From positions 127,855 through 191,854 of the forward strand of contig NTXX01000011.1 of assembly GCA_002559145.1 (NCBI GenBank): a stretch of 64,000 bases of DNA. Reading direction: 5' to 3'. Below the pieces are notes generated by a model. The model was not told where the DNA came from. It made no database searches and saw only the letters and a program-made list of their open reading frames with translations. Made by a program: the position numbers and the translations under genes. The DNA comes from Bacillus sp. AFS006103 (GTDB lineage Bacteria > Bacillota > Bacilli > Bacillales > Cytobacillaceae). Below are positions 19,765 to 29,993 of the stretch, one piece after another. Each line of letters begins with the position of its first letter. The first letter of the stretch is position 1.

Positions 19765-20505
19765 ATGCGCAAGAACAATAAGGAAAAAGATTTAAATAAC
19801 CGCGCAAAAGAAAATCTATTTAAAGATTTTCAAAATACGATTGGTATTACACTGGAAAACGAAAAACTATTAAAACAAGCATTTACTCATTCATCTTATG
19901 TGAATGAGCATCGCAGAAAGCCTTTTGAAGATAATGAGAGGCTTGAGTTTTTAGGAGATGCCGTTCTTGAGTTAACTGTTTCACAATTCCTTTACAAAAA
20001 ATATTCTACGATGACAGAGGGAGAATTGACGAAGCTTCGAGCTGCTATAGTATGCGAGCCATCTCTTGTTGCATTTGCCAATGAACTTCACTTTGGAAAA
20101 TTAGTTTTGTTGGGTAAAGGGGAAGAGATGACAGGTGGACGGGAGCGTCCCGCTCTTCTAGCGGATGTTTTTGAAGCATTCATTGGAGCCCTTTATTTAG
20201 ACCAAGGAATTGAAACAGTCATTAAATTTCTCGAGAAAGTTGTTTTTCCAAAGATTAATGCTGGTGCTTTTTCTCATGTGATGGATTATAAAAGCCAGTT
20301 GCAGGAACTTATTCAACGGGATGGGACAGGCGCGATTGAATATCGTGTTCTTCAAGAAATAGGGCCTGCCCATAATAAAGAATTTGTTTCGAAAGTTTCC
20401 CTGAATGGTAAGGAATTAGGTGTAGGAACCGGGAAATCAAAGAAGGAAGCCGAACAACATGCCGCCCAGATGGCTCTCGATATTTTAAAGGAAAAAACAA
20501 CTTAG
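19765..20505 (+). CDS. rnc: Ribonuclease III
   Basis: Double-strand-specific endonuclease that matures rRNA and scRNA and cuts antisense duplexes. The signature [13 protein letters not shown] (active-site acidic residues) lies near residues 58-70, with the second catalytic patch [13 protein letters not shown], and a C-terminal dsRNA-binding domain (about 170-242, [15 protein letters not shown]). I use ATG 19765, preceded by GGTGGAG; the frame is open 108 bases further up, but that part is unlike the family. 246 residues fit. It leads into smc as in B. subtilis. Confidence 0.95.
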   Translation: MRKNNKEKDLNNRAKENLFKDFQNTIGITLENEKLLKQAFTHSSYVNEHRRKPFEDNERLEFLGDAVLELTVSQFLYKKYSTMTEGELTKLRAAIVCEPSLVAFANELHFGKLVLLGKGEEMTGGRERPALLADVFEAFIGALYLDQGIETVIKFLEKVVFPKINAGAFSHVMDYKSQLQELIQRDGTGAIEYRVLQEIGPAHNKEFVSKVSLNGKELGVGTGKSKKEAEQHAAQMALDILKEKTT

Positions 20506-20560
20506 AAATGACAAAATGTTTGCAAGTAGTCCAGCTTGCAAGCATAGGGAGGATTAAGAA

Positions 20561-23500
20561 ATGTTTTTAAAACGGTTGGACATTATTGGCTTTAAATCCT
20601 TCGCTGATCGTATTGGAGTTGATTTTGTACCGGGAGTAACAGCTGTAGTAGGTCCAAATGGCAGTGGAAAAAGCAATATTACCGATGCGATTCGTTGGGT
20701 ATTGGGCGAACAGTCGGCCAAATCGCTTAGAGGCAGTAAAATGGAGGATATTATTTTTGGAGGAAGTGATTCCCGTAAACCCCTAAATTTTGCTGAAGTA
20801 ACTTTAACTTTGGATAATCAGGAGCAAGGCCTGTCACTTGATTATAATGAAGTAAGTGTCACAAGAAGAGTATCCCGTTCTGGTGATAGTGAATTCTTAA
20901 TTAATAAGCAGCAATGCCGCCTCAAAGATATTGTTGATTTATTCATGGATTCCGGGTTGGGAAGAGAAGCATTTTCAATTATTAGCCAAGGAAAAGTGGA
21001 AGAAATCTTAAATAGTAAAGCCGAAGAACGTAGAACCATTTTTGATGAAGCTGCCGGTGTTCTAAAATATAAACAGCGAAAGAAAAAAGCAGAGGTAAAA
21101 CTGTTTGAAACTCAAGACAATTTAAACCGAGTAAATGACATTTTACATGAGCTCGAAAGCCAAGTTGAACCATTAAAAATCCAGGCATCGATGGCAAAGG
21201 ATTTTCTAAAGAAGAAAGAGGAACTTGAAAAATTTGAAGTGGCCTTAACAGTGTATGAAATTGAAGATCTTCATCAAAAATGGGAAAGTCTTTCCAAACA
21301 GTTAAACGAACATCAGGAGGAAGAGCTTCGGCTTTCTTATGAACTGCAAGTAAAGGAAGCAAAAATAGTTGAAAAAAGAGATCAAATCACCGCGTTCGAT
21401 GAGTCTATAACAGACCTTCAGAATGTCCTCCTCCATGCTACAGAAGAGTTAGAAAAACTGGAAGGCCGAAAAGAAGTCTTAAAAGAACGGAAGAAAAATG
21501 CCTCCCAAAATAAAGAGCAGCTTCATGCGAATATCTTAGAATTAACAGATAAAATTAACCAGCTAAAAAATAATCGGGACATACTTGCAGCATCTGCCGA
21601 GGACCTCAGGAAGCAAGTAAGCGAATTGCAAACTCAATTAAAAGAAAAACAAGCAAAGCTGCAGTTATTTACCGAAAATATTGAAGACAAAATAGAAGAA
21701 TTAAAAAGTGAATATATCGAGTGGCTAAACAACCAAGCTGCTGCAAAAAATGAAGTGAAATACATTGAACAGCAGCTTGAACAGCAGGAAAGAAAAAGTT
21801 CACGGCTTGATTCTGAGAATGATAAGTTTATCGAGGAACGGGAAATTGCTAAGGATAAAAAAGCGAATATCCAAACAGCCTTAGAAGATATACAACAAAA
21901 GATAGCAGAGCAGGTAGATTCCTTTCGAGAACGGCAGCGTAAGCTGGAGACAACCAAGAATAATTATCAAAAACAAGAAAAGACACTGTACCAGGCCTAC
22001 CAAATTCTCCAACAGGCAAAGTCAAGGAAAGAAATGCTTGAAGAGCTGGAAGAGGATTACTCAGGATTTTTTCAAGGGGTAAAAGAAATCCTTAAAGCTA
22101 GAGGGAAAAACCTAAAGGGAATTGAAGGAGCGGTTGCCGAGCTTGTGACGGTCCCGAAAGAGTATGAAACGGCATTAGAAACAGCCCTTGGCGGAGCTCT
22201 GCAGCATATCATTGTGGATAATGAGCAAAATGGACGGACAGCCATTCAATATTTGAAACAGAATTCATTTGGCCGGGCTACTTTCTTGCCATTGAGTGTC
22301 ATTAAGGGAAGACCCTTATCAGCGGCTCAGTTAGCTTCTATTCAAATGCATACATCGTTTGTTGGAACCGCTGTAAGTCTTGTTAAATTTGATCCAAAAT
22401 ATTCGGAGGTCATGAGTAATCTGTTGGGGAATGTAGTCATTACGAGTGACTTAAAAGGCGCCAATGAATTAGCTAAAATTCTACAATATCGCTGTAGGAT
22501 GGTCACGTTAGATGGTGATATCGTCAATCCAGGCGGTTCCATGACCGGTGGTGCCATTAAACAAAAAAACTCTTCATTATTAACGCGCAAAGTTGAGCTT
22601 GAGGAATTAAAAGATAAGCTTAATGTGATGGAAGAAAAAACAACCCAACTAGAAAAGCTTGTTAAGTCACTAAAAGATGACGTTCAGCGCTCAGAAAAAC
22701 TACTTGAAGAATTGCGCAAAGATGGCGAAGAATTGAGATTAAATGAACTTTCTTTAAAGGGTGACCTTCGTCAAGCAGAACAAGAAGAAAAAAATATAAA
22801 CGAACGTTTAGCTATTTATGATTTAGAAAAAGGGCAATATACTGATGAAAAAACAACTTTATTAAAAAGAAAAAATGAATTAACCCTTTCGATGGAGTCC
22901 TATAAAACTTTAATAGCTGAGCTGGAGGCTCAAATAGCGAAACTTACTGAACGTAAGTCGAGTGATTTAACCTCGAAAGAAGCGCTGACAATTGAAATAA
23001 GTGATTTGAAAGTAGCATTTGCTTCTAAAAATGAACAGTATATGAGTACACAGGAACGTTATACAAATCTAAAAGCAGATTTTGAAGAGAGTGAACAAAA
23101 GCTTTCACTGTTTACAGAAGACTTAAATTTGTTAACCTCGGAAATGACAAATAGTTCGTCTGGAGAGGTACAGTTAGAAACTGCTGCTATTCGAAAACAA
23201 CAGGATAAAGAAGCCGCGTTACAGTTAATTACGGTTAGACGAGAAGAACGTCTATCCTTAAAATCGGCTTTAGAAGACTTGGAATTGGAAGTCAAGGAAT
23301 TAAAAAGACTTCACCGCGGAATGACGGTCGTTTTAAAAGACGAGGAAGTGAAAATCAACCGCTTGGATGTCGATCTCGAAAACCGTTTTGCTCGCTTAAG
23401 AGAGGAATACCTATTATCGTTTGAAGGTGCAAAAGAACAATATCCATTAATGATATCCATTGAAGAAGCGCGGAAAAAGGTCAAGCTAATCAAGTTGTCC

Positions 23501-24127
23501 ATTGAAGAACTTGGGAATGTCAATATAGGTGCCATTGAAGAGTATGAGCGTGTCTCCGAACGATACGAGTTCCTTAATGAACAAAAAAACGATCTCCAAG
23601 AAGCAAAAGAGACCCTATTCAAGGTAATTGATGAAATGGATGAAGAAATGAAAAAACGGTTTGAACAGACCTTTAATGGGATTCGTGAACATTTTGAACC
23701 GGTATTTAGAACACTTTTCGGCGGTGGAAGAGCCGACTTGGTGCTTACCGTACCAGGTGATTTATTAAATACAGGTGTTGAAATTGTTGCGCAGCCACCG
23801 GGGAAAAAGCTGCAAAATTTAGGCTTATTATCAGGTGGAGAACGAGCATTAACAGCGATTGCCCTTCTTTTTTCCATATTAAAAGTACGCCCGGTTCCCT
23901 TCTGTATCCTTGATGAGGTCGAAGCGGCCTTGGATGAAGCAAATGTCCAGCGCTTCAGCCAATATTTAAAACGATATAGCAAGGAGACGCAATTTATAGT
24001 GATTACCCACCGCAAAGGGACCATGGAGGAAGCAGATGTCCTCTACGGGGTAACAATGCAAGAATCAGGCGTTTCAAAACTAGTGTCCGTCCGCTTAGAA
24101 GACACAAAAGAGCTTGTTGAATCTTAA
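20561..24127 (+). CDS. smc: Chromosome condensation ATPase SMC
   Basis: ATPase of the SMC-ScpAB condensin that organises and segregates the chromosome. At 1188 residues it is full length (B. subtilis 1186). Walker A GPNGSGKSN (31-39) lies in the N-terminal head. Long heptad coiled coils (about 170-500 and 680-1010) flank the hinge (about 515-670, with GGSMTGG at its end). The C-terminal head has the signature LSGGERALTA and Walker B CILDEVEAALDEAN. GGGAGGA precedes ATG 20561. Confidence 0.97.
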   Translation: MFLKRLDIIGFKSFADRIGVDFVPGVTAVVGPNGSGKSNITDAIRWVLGEQSAKSLRGSKMEDIIFGGSDSRKPLNFAEVTLTLDNQEQGLSLDYNEVSVTRRVSRSGDSEFLINKQQCRLKDIVDLFMDSGLGREAFSIISQGKVEEILNSKAEERRTIFDEAAGVLKYKQRKKKAEVKLFETQDNLNRVNDILHELESQVEPLKIQASMAKDFLKKKEELEKFEVALTVYEIEDLHQKWESLSKQLNEHQEEELRLSYELQVKEAKIVEKRDQITAFDESITDLQNVLLHATEELEKLEGRKEVLKERKKNASQNKEQLHANILELTDKINQLKNNRDILAASAEDLRKQVSELQTQLKEKQAKLQLFTENIEDKIEELKSEYIEWLNNQAAAKNEVKYIEQQLEQQERKSSRLDSENDKFIEEREIAKDKKANIQTALEDIQQKIAEQVDSFRERQRKLETTKNNYQKQEKTLYQAYQILQQAKSRKEMLEELEEDYSGFFQGVKEILKARGKNLKGIEGAVAELVTVPKEYETALETALGGALQHIIVDNEQNGRTAIQYLKQNSFGRATFLPLSVIKGRPLSAAQLASIQMHTSFVGTAVSLVKFDPKYSEVMSNLLGNVVITSDLKGANELAKILQYRCRMVTLDGDIVNPGGSMTGGAIKQKNSSLLTRKVELEELKDKLNVMEEKTTQLEKLVKSLKDDVQRSEKLLEELRKDGEELRLNELSLKGDLRQAEQEEKNINERLAIYDLEKGQYTDEKTTLLKRKNELTLSMESYKTLIAELEAQIAKLTERKSSDLTSKEALTIEISDLKVAFASKNEQYMSTQERYTNLKADFEESEQKLSLFTEDLNLLTSEMTNSSSGEVQLETAAIRKQQDKEAALQLITVRREERLSLKSALEDLELEVKELKRLHRGMTVVLKDEEVKINRLDVDLENRFARLREEYLLSFEGAKEQYPLMISIEEARKKVKLIKLSIEELGNVNIGAIEEYERVSERYEFLNEQKNDLQEAKETLFKVIDEMDEEMKKRFEQTFNGIREHFEPVFRTLFGGGRADLVLTVPGDLLNTGVEIVAQPPGKKLQNLGLLSGGERALTAIALLFSILKVRPVPFCILDEVEAALDEANVQRFSQYLKRYSKETQFIVITHRKGTMEEADVLYGVTMQESGVSKLVSVRLEDTKELVES

Positions 24128-24144
24128 TATTAGGAAGTGATAAT

Positions 24145-25131
24145 ATGAGTTTTTTTAAAAAATTAAAAGAAAAAATCACCAAATCAACGGATGCAGTAAC
24201 CGAGAAGTTTAAAGAAGGTCTAACGAAAACAAGGGATAATTTCTCAGGTAAAGTAAACGACCTTGTCGCAAGATACCGCAAAGTGGATGAAGATTTCTTC
24301 GAAGAATTAGAAGAAATTATGATTCAGGCCGATATCGGCTTTGATACAGTTATGAAACTAATCGATGAGTTGAAAATGGAAGTCAAACGTCGGAACATAC
24401 AAGATCCTCAGGAAGTCCAAAGTGTCATTTCCGAGAAGTTGGTAGATATCTATAATGCAGGGGAAGAACAATCCTCAAAATTAAATATTCAAGAAAATGG
24501 CCTGACCGTCATTTTATTTGTTGGAGTTAACGGGGTTGGAAAAACAACAACCATCGGTAAGCTAAGTTACAAGTTTAAGAATGAAGGAAAGAAAGTACTT
24601 TTAGCAGCAGGTGATACCTTCCGTGCCGGAGCGATTGAACAATTGGAAGTCTGGGGCGAGAGAGTCGGTGTTGATGTTATTAAGCAGGCAGAAGGTTCTG
24701 ACCCTGCCGCAGTTATGTACGATGCCATTCAAGCAGCAAAATCTCGAAAAGCAGATATATTGCTTTGTGATACCGCTGGCCGCTTACAGAACAAAGTGAA
24801 CTTAATGAAGGAACTTGAAAAGGTCAAGCGAGTCATTGAAAAAGAAATACCCGGGGCTCCACATGAAGTAATATTAGTCCTTGACGCAACAACAGGTCAA
24901 AACGCTCTTATCCAGGCAAAAACCTTTAAAGAAGTGACAAATGTCAGCGGAATTGTTCTTTCAAAATTAGATGGTACGGCAAAGGGTGGAATTGTTCTTG
25001 CCATCCGTAATGAATTAAAAATCCCGGTAAAATTTGTAGGTTTAGGCGAAAAAATGGATGACCTTCAGGAATTTGACGCGGAAAGATATGTGTATGGATT
25101 ATTTGCAGATCAAGTGGAAAAAACAGTGTAA
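24145..25131 (+). CDS. ftsY: SRP receptor GTPase FtsY
   Basis: Membrane-associated receptor that docks SRP-ribosome complexes for co-translational membrane insertion. 328 residues, with a short basic N-terminus in place of the long acidic domain of E. coli. The NG domain has GVNGVGKTT (about 130-138), DTAGR and SKLDGTAKGG. It follows smc by 17 bases and precedes its regulator ylxM and partner ffh. Confidence 0.96.
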   Translation: MSFFKKLKEKITKSTDAVTEKFKEGLTKTRDNFSGKVNDLVARYRKVDEDFFEELEEIMIQADIGFDTVMKLIDELKMEVKRRNIQDPQEVQSVISEKLVDIYNAGEEQSSKLNIQENGLTVILFVGVNGVGKTTTIGKLSYKFKNEGKKVLLAAGDTFRAGAIEQLEVWGERVGVDVIKQAEGSDPAAVMYDAIQAAKSRKADILLCDTAGRLQNKVNLMKELEKVKRVIEKEIPGAPHEVILVLDATTGQNALIQAKTFKEVTNVSGIVLSKLDGTAKGGIVLAIRNELKIPVKFVGLGEKMDDLQEFDAERYVYGLFADQVEKTV

Positions 25132-25150
25132 TGGATGTAAAGGTAGTATC

Positions 25151-25179
25151 TTGACAGATAATGTCTGACCCTGTAAACT
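25151..25179 (+). promoter_or_regulatory. Promoter of ylxM-ffh
   Basis: A consensus TTGACA (25151-25156), a 17-base spacer and TAAACT (25174-25179) stand in the ftsY-ylxM gap, 48 bases before the ylxM start. ylxM and ffh can thus be transcribed apart from smc-ftsY. Confidence 0.65.
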
Positions 25180-25226
25180 ACTTTTGTAAAGGCTTTTCAC
25201 TTAACATGCTCATTGGAGGGGATTGC

Positions 25227-25559
25227 ATGCTTGAAAAGACGACACGAATGAACTATCTTTATGATTTTTACCATTCGTTGTTAACCCCAAAGCAGCAAAG
25301 CTATATGTCTCTCTATTATCTCGATGATTACTCTTTAGGTGAAATAGCTGAAGAGTATGATGTAAGCCGCCAAGCTGTATATGATAATATTAAGCGGACG
25401 GCGACAATGCTCGAGGAGTACGAGGAAAAGCTGCTATTATTTCAGAAATTTCAAGAGCGCAGCAAACTTTTAAGAAATGTAAAAGAAATGCTCAATGAGG
25501 ATCACCCTTCAAAGCAGGCAATGTTAGAAGCCGTTGCTGAGCTGGAGAATTTAGATTAG
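25227..25559 (+). CDS. ylxM: SRP-associated HTH protein YlxM
   Basis: A 110-residue sigma-70 region-4-like helix-turn-helix protein ([22 protein letters not shown], about 42-63) followed by a helical tail. In Firmicutes and streptococci it modulates SRP activity and is encoded before ffh. ATG 25227 is chosen for GGAGGGG at 25215-25221; an open frame upstream to 25161 overlaps the promoter and is rejected. Confidence 0.92.
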   Translation: MLEKTTRMNYLYDFYHSLLTPKQQSYMSLYYLDDYSLGEIAEEYDVSRQAVYDNIKRTATMLEEYEEKLLLFQKFQERSKLLRNVKEMLNEDHPSKQAMLEAVAELENLD

Positions 25560-25571
25560 GAGGCGGCATGA

Positions 25572-26924
25572 ATGGCATTTGAAGGATTAGCCGACCGACT
25601 GCAAAATACAATCCAAAAAATCCGTGGAAAAGGGAAAGTTTCAGAAGCGGATGTAAAAGAAATGATGCGTGAAGTACGCCTGGCTTTGCTAGAAGCTGAC
25701 GTAAACTTCAAGGTTGTTAAAGATTTTGTGAAAAAGGTCAGTGAACGTGCCATTGGGCAGGAAGTACTGAAAAGCTTAACACCCGGTCAGCAGATTATTA
25801 AAATCGTTAATGAAGAATTAACGGAATTGATGGGTGGGGAACAAAGCAAAATCGCCGCGTCTAATCGCCCCCCAACCGTTATTATGATGGTTGGCTTACA
25901 AGGTGCCGGTAAAACGACAACCTCTGGAAAGCTTGCCAATTTGCTTCGCAAAAAGTATAACCGTAAGCCATTGCTTGTTGCTGCCGATATTTATCGACCA
26001 GCTGCAATCAAACAGCTTGAAACACTTGGTAAACAATTAGACATGCCTGTGTTCTCTCTTGGTGATCAAGTAAGCCCTGTTGAAATTGCCAAGCAGGCAA
26101 TTGCCAAAGCAAAAGAAGAACATCATGACTATGTCCTTATTGATACTGCAGGGCGACTCCATGTGGATGAAGCATTAATGGGTGAGTTAAAGGATATTAA
26201 AGAATTAACAAAACCTGATGAAATCTTCTTAGTAGTCGACGCAATGACGGGTCAAGATGCGGTCAATGTGGCGCAAAGCTTTAACGAGCAGCTCGGCCTA
26301 ACTGGGGTTGTATTAACCAAGCTCGACGGCGATACCAGGGGTGGTGCGGCACTTTCGATTCGCGCTGTAACGCAAACCCCGATTAAATTTGTCGGTTTAG
26401 GTGAGAAATTAGACGCGTTGGAACCTTTTCACCCTGAACGAATGGCATCTAGAATCCTTGGTATGGGTGACGTGCTGACGTTGATTGAGAAGGCCCAGGC
26501 TAATGTTGACGAAGAAAAGGCTAAGGAATTAGAACAAAAAATGCGGACAGCTTCGTTTACGCTTGAGGATTTTTTGGATCAGCTTGGCCAGGTTCGTAAT
26601 TTAGGACCGCTTGATGAACTATTGAAGATGATGCCTGGTGCAAACAAAATTAAAGGGTTAAATAATCTTCAAATCGATGAAAAGCAAATTGCTCATGTTG
26701 AGGCAATCATCCGTTCAATGACAATGGCAGAAAAGAATAACCCGGAAATCTTAAACGCCAAACGGAAAAATCGTATTGCCAAAGGCAGCGGTCGTTCTGT
26801 AACAGAAGTAAACCGCTTGTTAAAGCAGTTTGAAGATATGAAAAAAATGATGAAACAAATGACTGGTATGCAGCAAAAAGGCAAGAAAAAGGGCGGGTTT
26901 AAATTCCCTTTTAAGCCGTTTTAA
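25572..26924 (+). CDS. ffh: Signal recognition particle protein Ffh
   Basis: GTPase and RNA-binding subunit of SRP that recognises signal sequences at the ribosome. The NG domain has GLQGAGKTT (about 107-115), DTAGR and TKLDGDTRGG. The methionine-rich M domain (about 300-430) contains MKKMMKQMTGMQQKG, and the tail is Gly/Lys rich. 450 residues. Directly follows ylxM with AGGAGGC before the ATG. Confidence 0.97.
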   Translation: MAFEGLADRLQNTIQKIRGKGKVSEADVKEMMREVRLALLEADVNFKVVKDFVKKVSERAIGQEVLKSLTPGQQIIKIVNEELTELMGGEQSKIAASNRPPTVIMMVGLQGAGKTTTSGKLANLLRKKYNRKPLLVAADIYRPAAIKQLETLGKQLDMPVFSLGDQVSPVEIAKQAIAKAKEEHHDYVLIDTAGRLHVDEALMGELKDIKELTKPDEIFLVVDAMTGQDAVNVAQSFNEQLGLTGVVLTKLDGDTRGGAALSIRAVTQTPIKFVGLGEKLDALEPFHPERMASRILGMGDVLTLIEKAQANVDEEKAKELEQKMRTASFTLEDFLDQLGQVRNLGPLDELLKMMPGANKIKGLNNLQIDEKQIAHVEAIIRSMTMAEKNNPEILNAKRKNRIAKGSGRSVTEVNRLLKQFEDMKKMMKQMTGMQQKGKKKGGFKFPFKPF

Positions 26925-26965
26925 ATCGTTAAAAATTGGTAATACTGTATGTAAAGAAAAAACAC

Positions 26966-26994
26966 TTTACAAACTATAAAAGAATTGATATTAT
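26966..26994 (+). promoter_or_regulatory. Promoter of rpsP
   Basis: TTTACA (26966-26971), a 17-base spacer and TATTAT (26989-26994) stand 39 bases before the rpsP start in the ffh-rpsP gap. A TATACT at 26992-26997 overlaps it but at worse spacing. Confidence 0.7.
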
Positions 26995-27033
26995 ACTATC
27001 TTGTGTGAAACTATTCGGAGGTGCTTATTTAAA

Positions 27034-27306
27034 ATGGCAGTAAAAATTCGTTTAAAGCGTATGGGAGCTAATAAAACTCCTTTCTATCGTATCGTAGTAG
27101 CAGATTCTCGTTCACCACGTGATGGACGTTACATTGAGGTTGTTGGAACTTATAATCCAGTTACACAACCGGCAAAAGTTGACATCAACGAAGAATTAGC
27201 TCTTAAATGGTTACAAGACGGTGCAAAACCATCTGATACAGTTCGTAACCTTTTCTCAAATCAAGGCATCATGGAAAAATTCCATAATGCAAAATTAAGT
27301 AAGTAA
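27034..27306 (+). CDS. rpsP: 30S ribosomal protein S16
   Basis: A 90-residue small-subunit protein needed for 30S assembly. [11 protein letters not shown] and the [17 protein letters not shown] block are typical. The start ATG 27034 has CGGAGGTG upstream (27016-27023); earlier in-frame starts lie in the 5'-UTR. First gene of rpsP-khpA-ylqD-rimM-trmD. Confidence 0.97.
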   Translation: MAVKIRLKRMGANKTPFYRIVVADSRSPRDGRYIEVVGTYNPVTQPAKVDINEELALKWLQDGAKPSDTVRNLFSNQGIMEKFHNAKLSK

Positions 27307-27315
27307 GAATCGACT

Positions 27316-27546
27316 ATGAAGCAATTAGTCGAAACGATTGTTAAACCTCTTGTTGATTTTCCGGAAGACGTCCGTGTGGATGTTAAGGAAGACGACAGCC
27401 GTATCACTTATCAGCTATCTGTTAATAAAACAGATATGGGTAAAGTGATAGGCAAACAGGGGCGTGTTGCAAAGGCCATTAGAACTGTTGTATATGCAGC
27501 AGGATCATCACAACAAAAGAAAATATTTCTAGAAATTAGTGAATAG
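27316..27546 (+). CDS. khpA: KH-domain RNA-binding protein KhpA (YlqC)
   Basis: A 76-residue single KH domain with the GxxG loop in VIGKQGRVAKAIR (about 43-55). In other Firmicutes KhpA pairs with KhpB/Jag and affects cell elongation and small RNAs. It is 9 bases after rpsP. A terminator directly downstream would lower read-through into ylqD-rimM-trmD. Confidence 0.93.
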   Translation: MKQLVETIVKPLVDFPEDVRVDVKEDDSRITYQLSVNKTDMGKVIGKQGRVAKAIRTVVYAAGSSQQKKIFLEISE

Positions 27547-27564
27547 CTTATTGCATCTAGAGGA

Positions 27565-27593
27565 AAGGGAGGAATTTATTCCTCCCTTTTTTT
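27565..27593 (+). terminator. Terminator-like hairpin between khpA and ylqD
   Basis: A perfect 11-bp inverted repeat AAGGGAGGAAT / ATTCCTCCCTT with a TT loop and seven T (27587-27593). It lies 18 bases after khpA inside the operon, so it probably sets partial read-through. Confidence 0.8.
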
Positions 27594-27625
27594 CATACGA
27601 TGTGAGGCAAATGGGAGGTATTTCT

Positions 27626-28012
27626 GTGCAAATTATTCAGACCGTTGTGGTAAAACAAATTCTAACGGAAAATAGCAAAAAAAAATTATTTAATCATTTT
27701 GAAGCACAAAAACTCCAGCTGCAAAGAGAAAAAAATCAGCTTCAATTTGAATTGAAACGTATAGATAAAACCAAGAACTTTTCGCCAGGCGCATTGAAAA
27801 ATCATTATGAAAAAGAAATCAATAAGCGGTCGGAAAAAGAAAAGCTGCTTGAGTTTCAAATCGAACAATTACATATACTCCCATTAGGCAGTGAATTAAA
27901 GGAAAAGGAAGTCCAAGCGCTTGTAGAGATAAAGATAGGTGACATATGGAATGAGCAGATTGGGCAACCTACAATTATTATTAAAGATGGAATAATAGAA
28001 GATATACGCTAG
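27626..28012 (+). CDS. ylqD: YlqD family protein (function unknown)
   Basis: A 128-residue protein of unknown function kept between khpA and rimM in Bacillaceae. A lysine- and glutamate-rich coiled-coil segment spans about residues 20-85, followed by a C-terminal beta-rich part (VEIKIGDIWNEQ, TIIIKDGIIEDIR). GTG 27626 is chosen because GGGAGGT (27613-27619) precedes it; the frame upstream runs through the terminator hairpin. The location suggests a link to ribosome or RNA metabolism, by context only. Confidence 0.83.
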   Translation: MQIIQTVVVKQILTENSKKKLFNHFEAQKLQLQREKNQLQFELKRIDKTKNFSPGALKNHYEKEINKRSEKEKLLEFQIEQLHILPLGSELKEKEVQALVEIKIGDIWNEQIGQPTIIIKDGIIEDIR

Positions 28013-28024
28013 AGGTGTAAAACA

Positions 28025-28543
28025 ATGGAAAAATGGTTTAATGTCGGGAAAATTGTAAATACACAGGGTATTAAAGGTGAAGTTCGGGTCATATCAAAGA
28101 CAGATTTCCCTGAGAAACGTTATAAAACAGGAAATGTATTATATTTATTTATGCCGAATTCCAGTTCGCCAATTGAATTAACTGTCAAAAGCCACAGAAC
28201 CCATAAGAATTTTGAATTACTTAGCTTTGAAGGTTATAACAATATCAATGAAGTAGAAAAGTTTAGAGATGGAATTATAAAAGTTCCTGAGTCCCAGCTA
28301 GGGACATTAAAAGAGGATGAATTTTATTACCATGAAGTGATTGGTTGTCTGGTAACTACTATCGACGGAGAAGAACTTGGAAAAGTAACCGAAATCCTCT
28401 CTCCTGGTGCCAATGATGTTTGGGTTGTCAAAGGTAAGGGCGGCAAAGATTTACTAATTCCTTATATCCATGATGTAGTCAAGAAAGTAGATGTGAAAGA
28501 AAAAGTCGTCCTAATCGATCCTATGGAAGGGTTACTTTCATGA
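28025..28543 (+). CDS. rimM: 16S rRNA processing factor RimM
   Basis: 30S maturation factor that binds S19 and the 16S head. The 172-residue protein has an N-terminal beta-barrel ([16 protein letters not shown], about 7-22) and a C-terminal PRC barrel (about 97-170, [11 protein letters not shown] and [13 protein letters not shown]). The stop overlaps the trmD start. Confidence 0.95.
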   Translation: MEKWFNVGKIVNTQGIKGEVRVISKTDFPEKRYKTGNVLYLFMPNSSSPIELTVKSHRTHKNFELLSFEGYNNINEVEKFRDGIIKVPESQLGTLKEDEFYYHEVIGCLVTTIDGEELGKVTEILSPGANDVWVVKGKGGKDLLIPYIHDVVKKVDVKEKVVLIDPMEGLLS

Positions 28544-29283
28544 TGAGGATTGATATTCTCACATTATTTCCGGAGATGTTTTCCGGGGTACTTGGTCAAT
28601 CAATTTTGCAAAAGGCTGCTGAGAAATCGGCGGTCTGCTATAACGTTGTTAACTTCCGCGAGTATGCAGATAACAAACATTCTACTGTTGATGATTATCC
28701 TTATGGTGGCGGGGCAGGAATGGTCCTAAAACCACAGCCTATCTTTGATGCAGTATCAGATCTTAAGGAAAAAGCAATAAGTAAGAAGCCACGTGTGATT
28801 CTTCTTTGTCCGCAAGGTGAACGATATGAGCAGCGGAAAGCAGAGGAGTTAGCACAAGAAGATCATTTGATTTTTATCTGTGGTCATTATGAAGGGTATG
28901 ACGAACGAATTCGTGAACATGTAGTAACAGATGAAATTTCGATTGGTGATTATGTCTTGACTGGCGGTGAACTTGGTGCGATGGTTGTGGTTGATAGCGT
29001 TGTCCGACTACTGCCGGAAGTGCTCGGAAATCAGGAATCACATTTGAAGGACTCTTTCAGCACGGGACTACTTGAACATCCGCACTACACAAGACCAGCT
29101 GATTTCCGTGGTCTAAAGGTTCCTGATGTACTAATATCAGGTAATCATAAATTAATAGAAGAATGGCGCACTAAGGAAGCATTACGGCGTACACTGTTAA
29201 GACGCCCGGATTTATTGGAGAAAATAGAATTAACAAAGGAACAGGAAAAATGGCTTAAAGAAGTAAAAAAAGAATACGAGTAG
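28540..29283 (+). CDS. trmD: tRNA (guanine-N1)-methyltransferase TrmD
   Basis: Methylates G37 of tRNAs reading CUN, CCN and CGG codons and so prevents +1 frameshifts. The SPOUT-fold protein has [12 protein letters not shown] (about 58-69), [11 protein letters not shown] (about 112-122) and the knot [11 protein letters not shown] (about 134-144). ATG 28540 overlaps rimM; the next codon is also ATG (28543) and matches the B. subtilis start (MRID...). Product 246-247 residues. Confidence 0.96.
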   Translation: MMRIDILTLFPEMFSGVLGQSILQKAAEKSAVCYNVVNFREYADNKHSTVDDYPYGGGAGMVLKPQPIFDAVSDLKEKAISKKPRVILLCPQGERYEQRKAEELAQEDHLIFICGHYEGYDERIREHVVTDEISIGDYVLTGGELGAMVVVDSVVRLLPEVLGNQESHLKDSFSTGLLEHPHYTRPADFRGLKVPDVLISGNHKLIEEWRTKEALRRTLLRRPDLLEKIELTKEQEKWLKEVKKEYE

Positions 29284-29285
29284 TA

Positions 29286-29314
29286 TTGCGCGGTCCTAGC
29301 AATTATGTTATGAT
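29286..29314 (+). promoter_or_regulatory. Promoter of rplS
   Basis: TTGCGC (29286-29291), a 17-base spacer and TATGAT (29309-29314) with TG one base upstream (extended -10) lie just after trmD. This gives rplS its own promoter and a leader of about 110 bases. Confidence 0.65.
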
Positions 29315-29335
29315 ACTACTTGTGACTTGAACTGA

Positions 29336-29773
<438 letters not shown>

Positions 29774-29784
29774 TATGAAAAGAA

Positions 29785-29816
29785 AAAGGGCTTGCTCGGG
29801 AGCAGGCTCTTTTTTT
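29785..29816 (+). terminator. Terminator after rplS
   Basis: GGGCTTGCT and AGCAGGCTC pair around a GGG-containing loop (one G-U type wobble, one near-mismatch) and are followed by a run of seven T. Confidence 0.8.
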
Positions 29817-29993
29817 ATATTTTCGTTTTGCTGCCTTATAACCATAAAATTATGGGGTTTTCAAATTGTTGCTGATTTTTTAACAAATAATTAAAGTTTG
29901 ATTAAAAAATAGAATCCCATCGTGTTAAATTTGTTGAAGTTATGTAAAATAAGTTTGATAAAACATTTTTTGCAGAGATTGGCGGGGATTGTT

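Noticed and set aside
23311..24024. 237-codon open frame on the minus strand opposite smc
   Set aside because: It is the shadow of the smc C-terminal head. Its composition is Ser/Phe rich, it has no ribosome site and no family motif.
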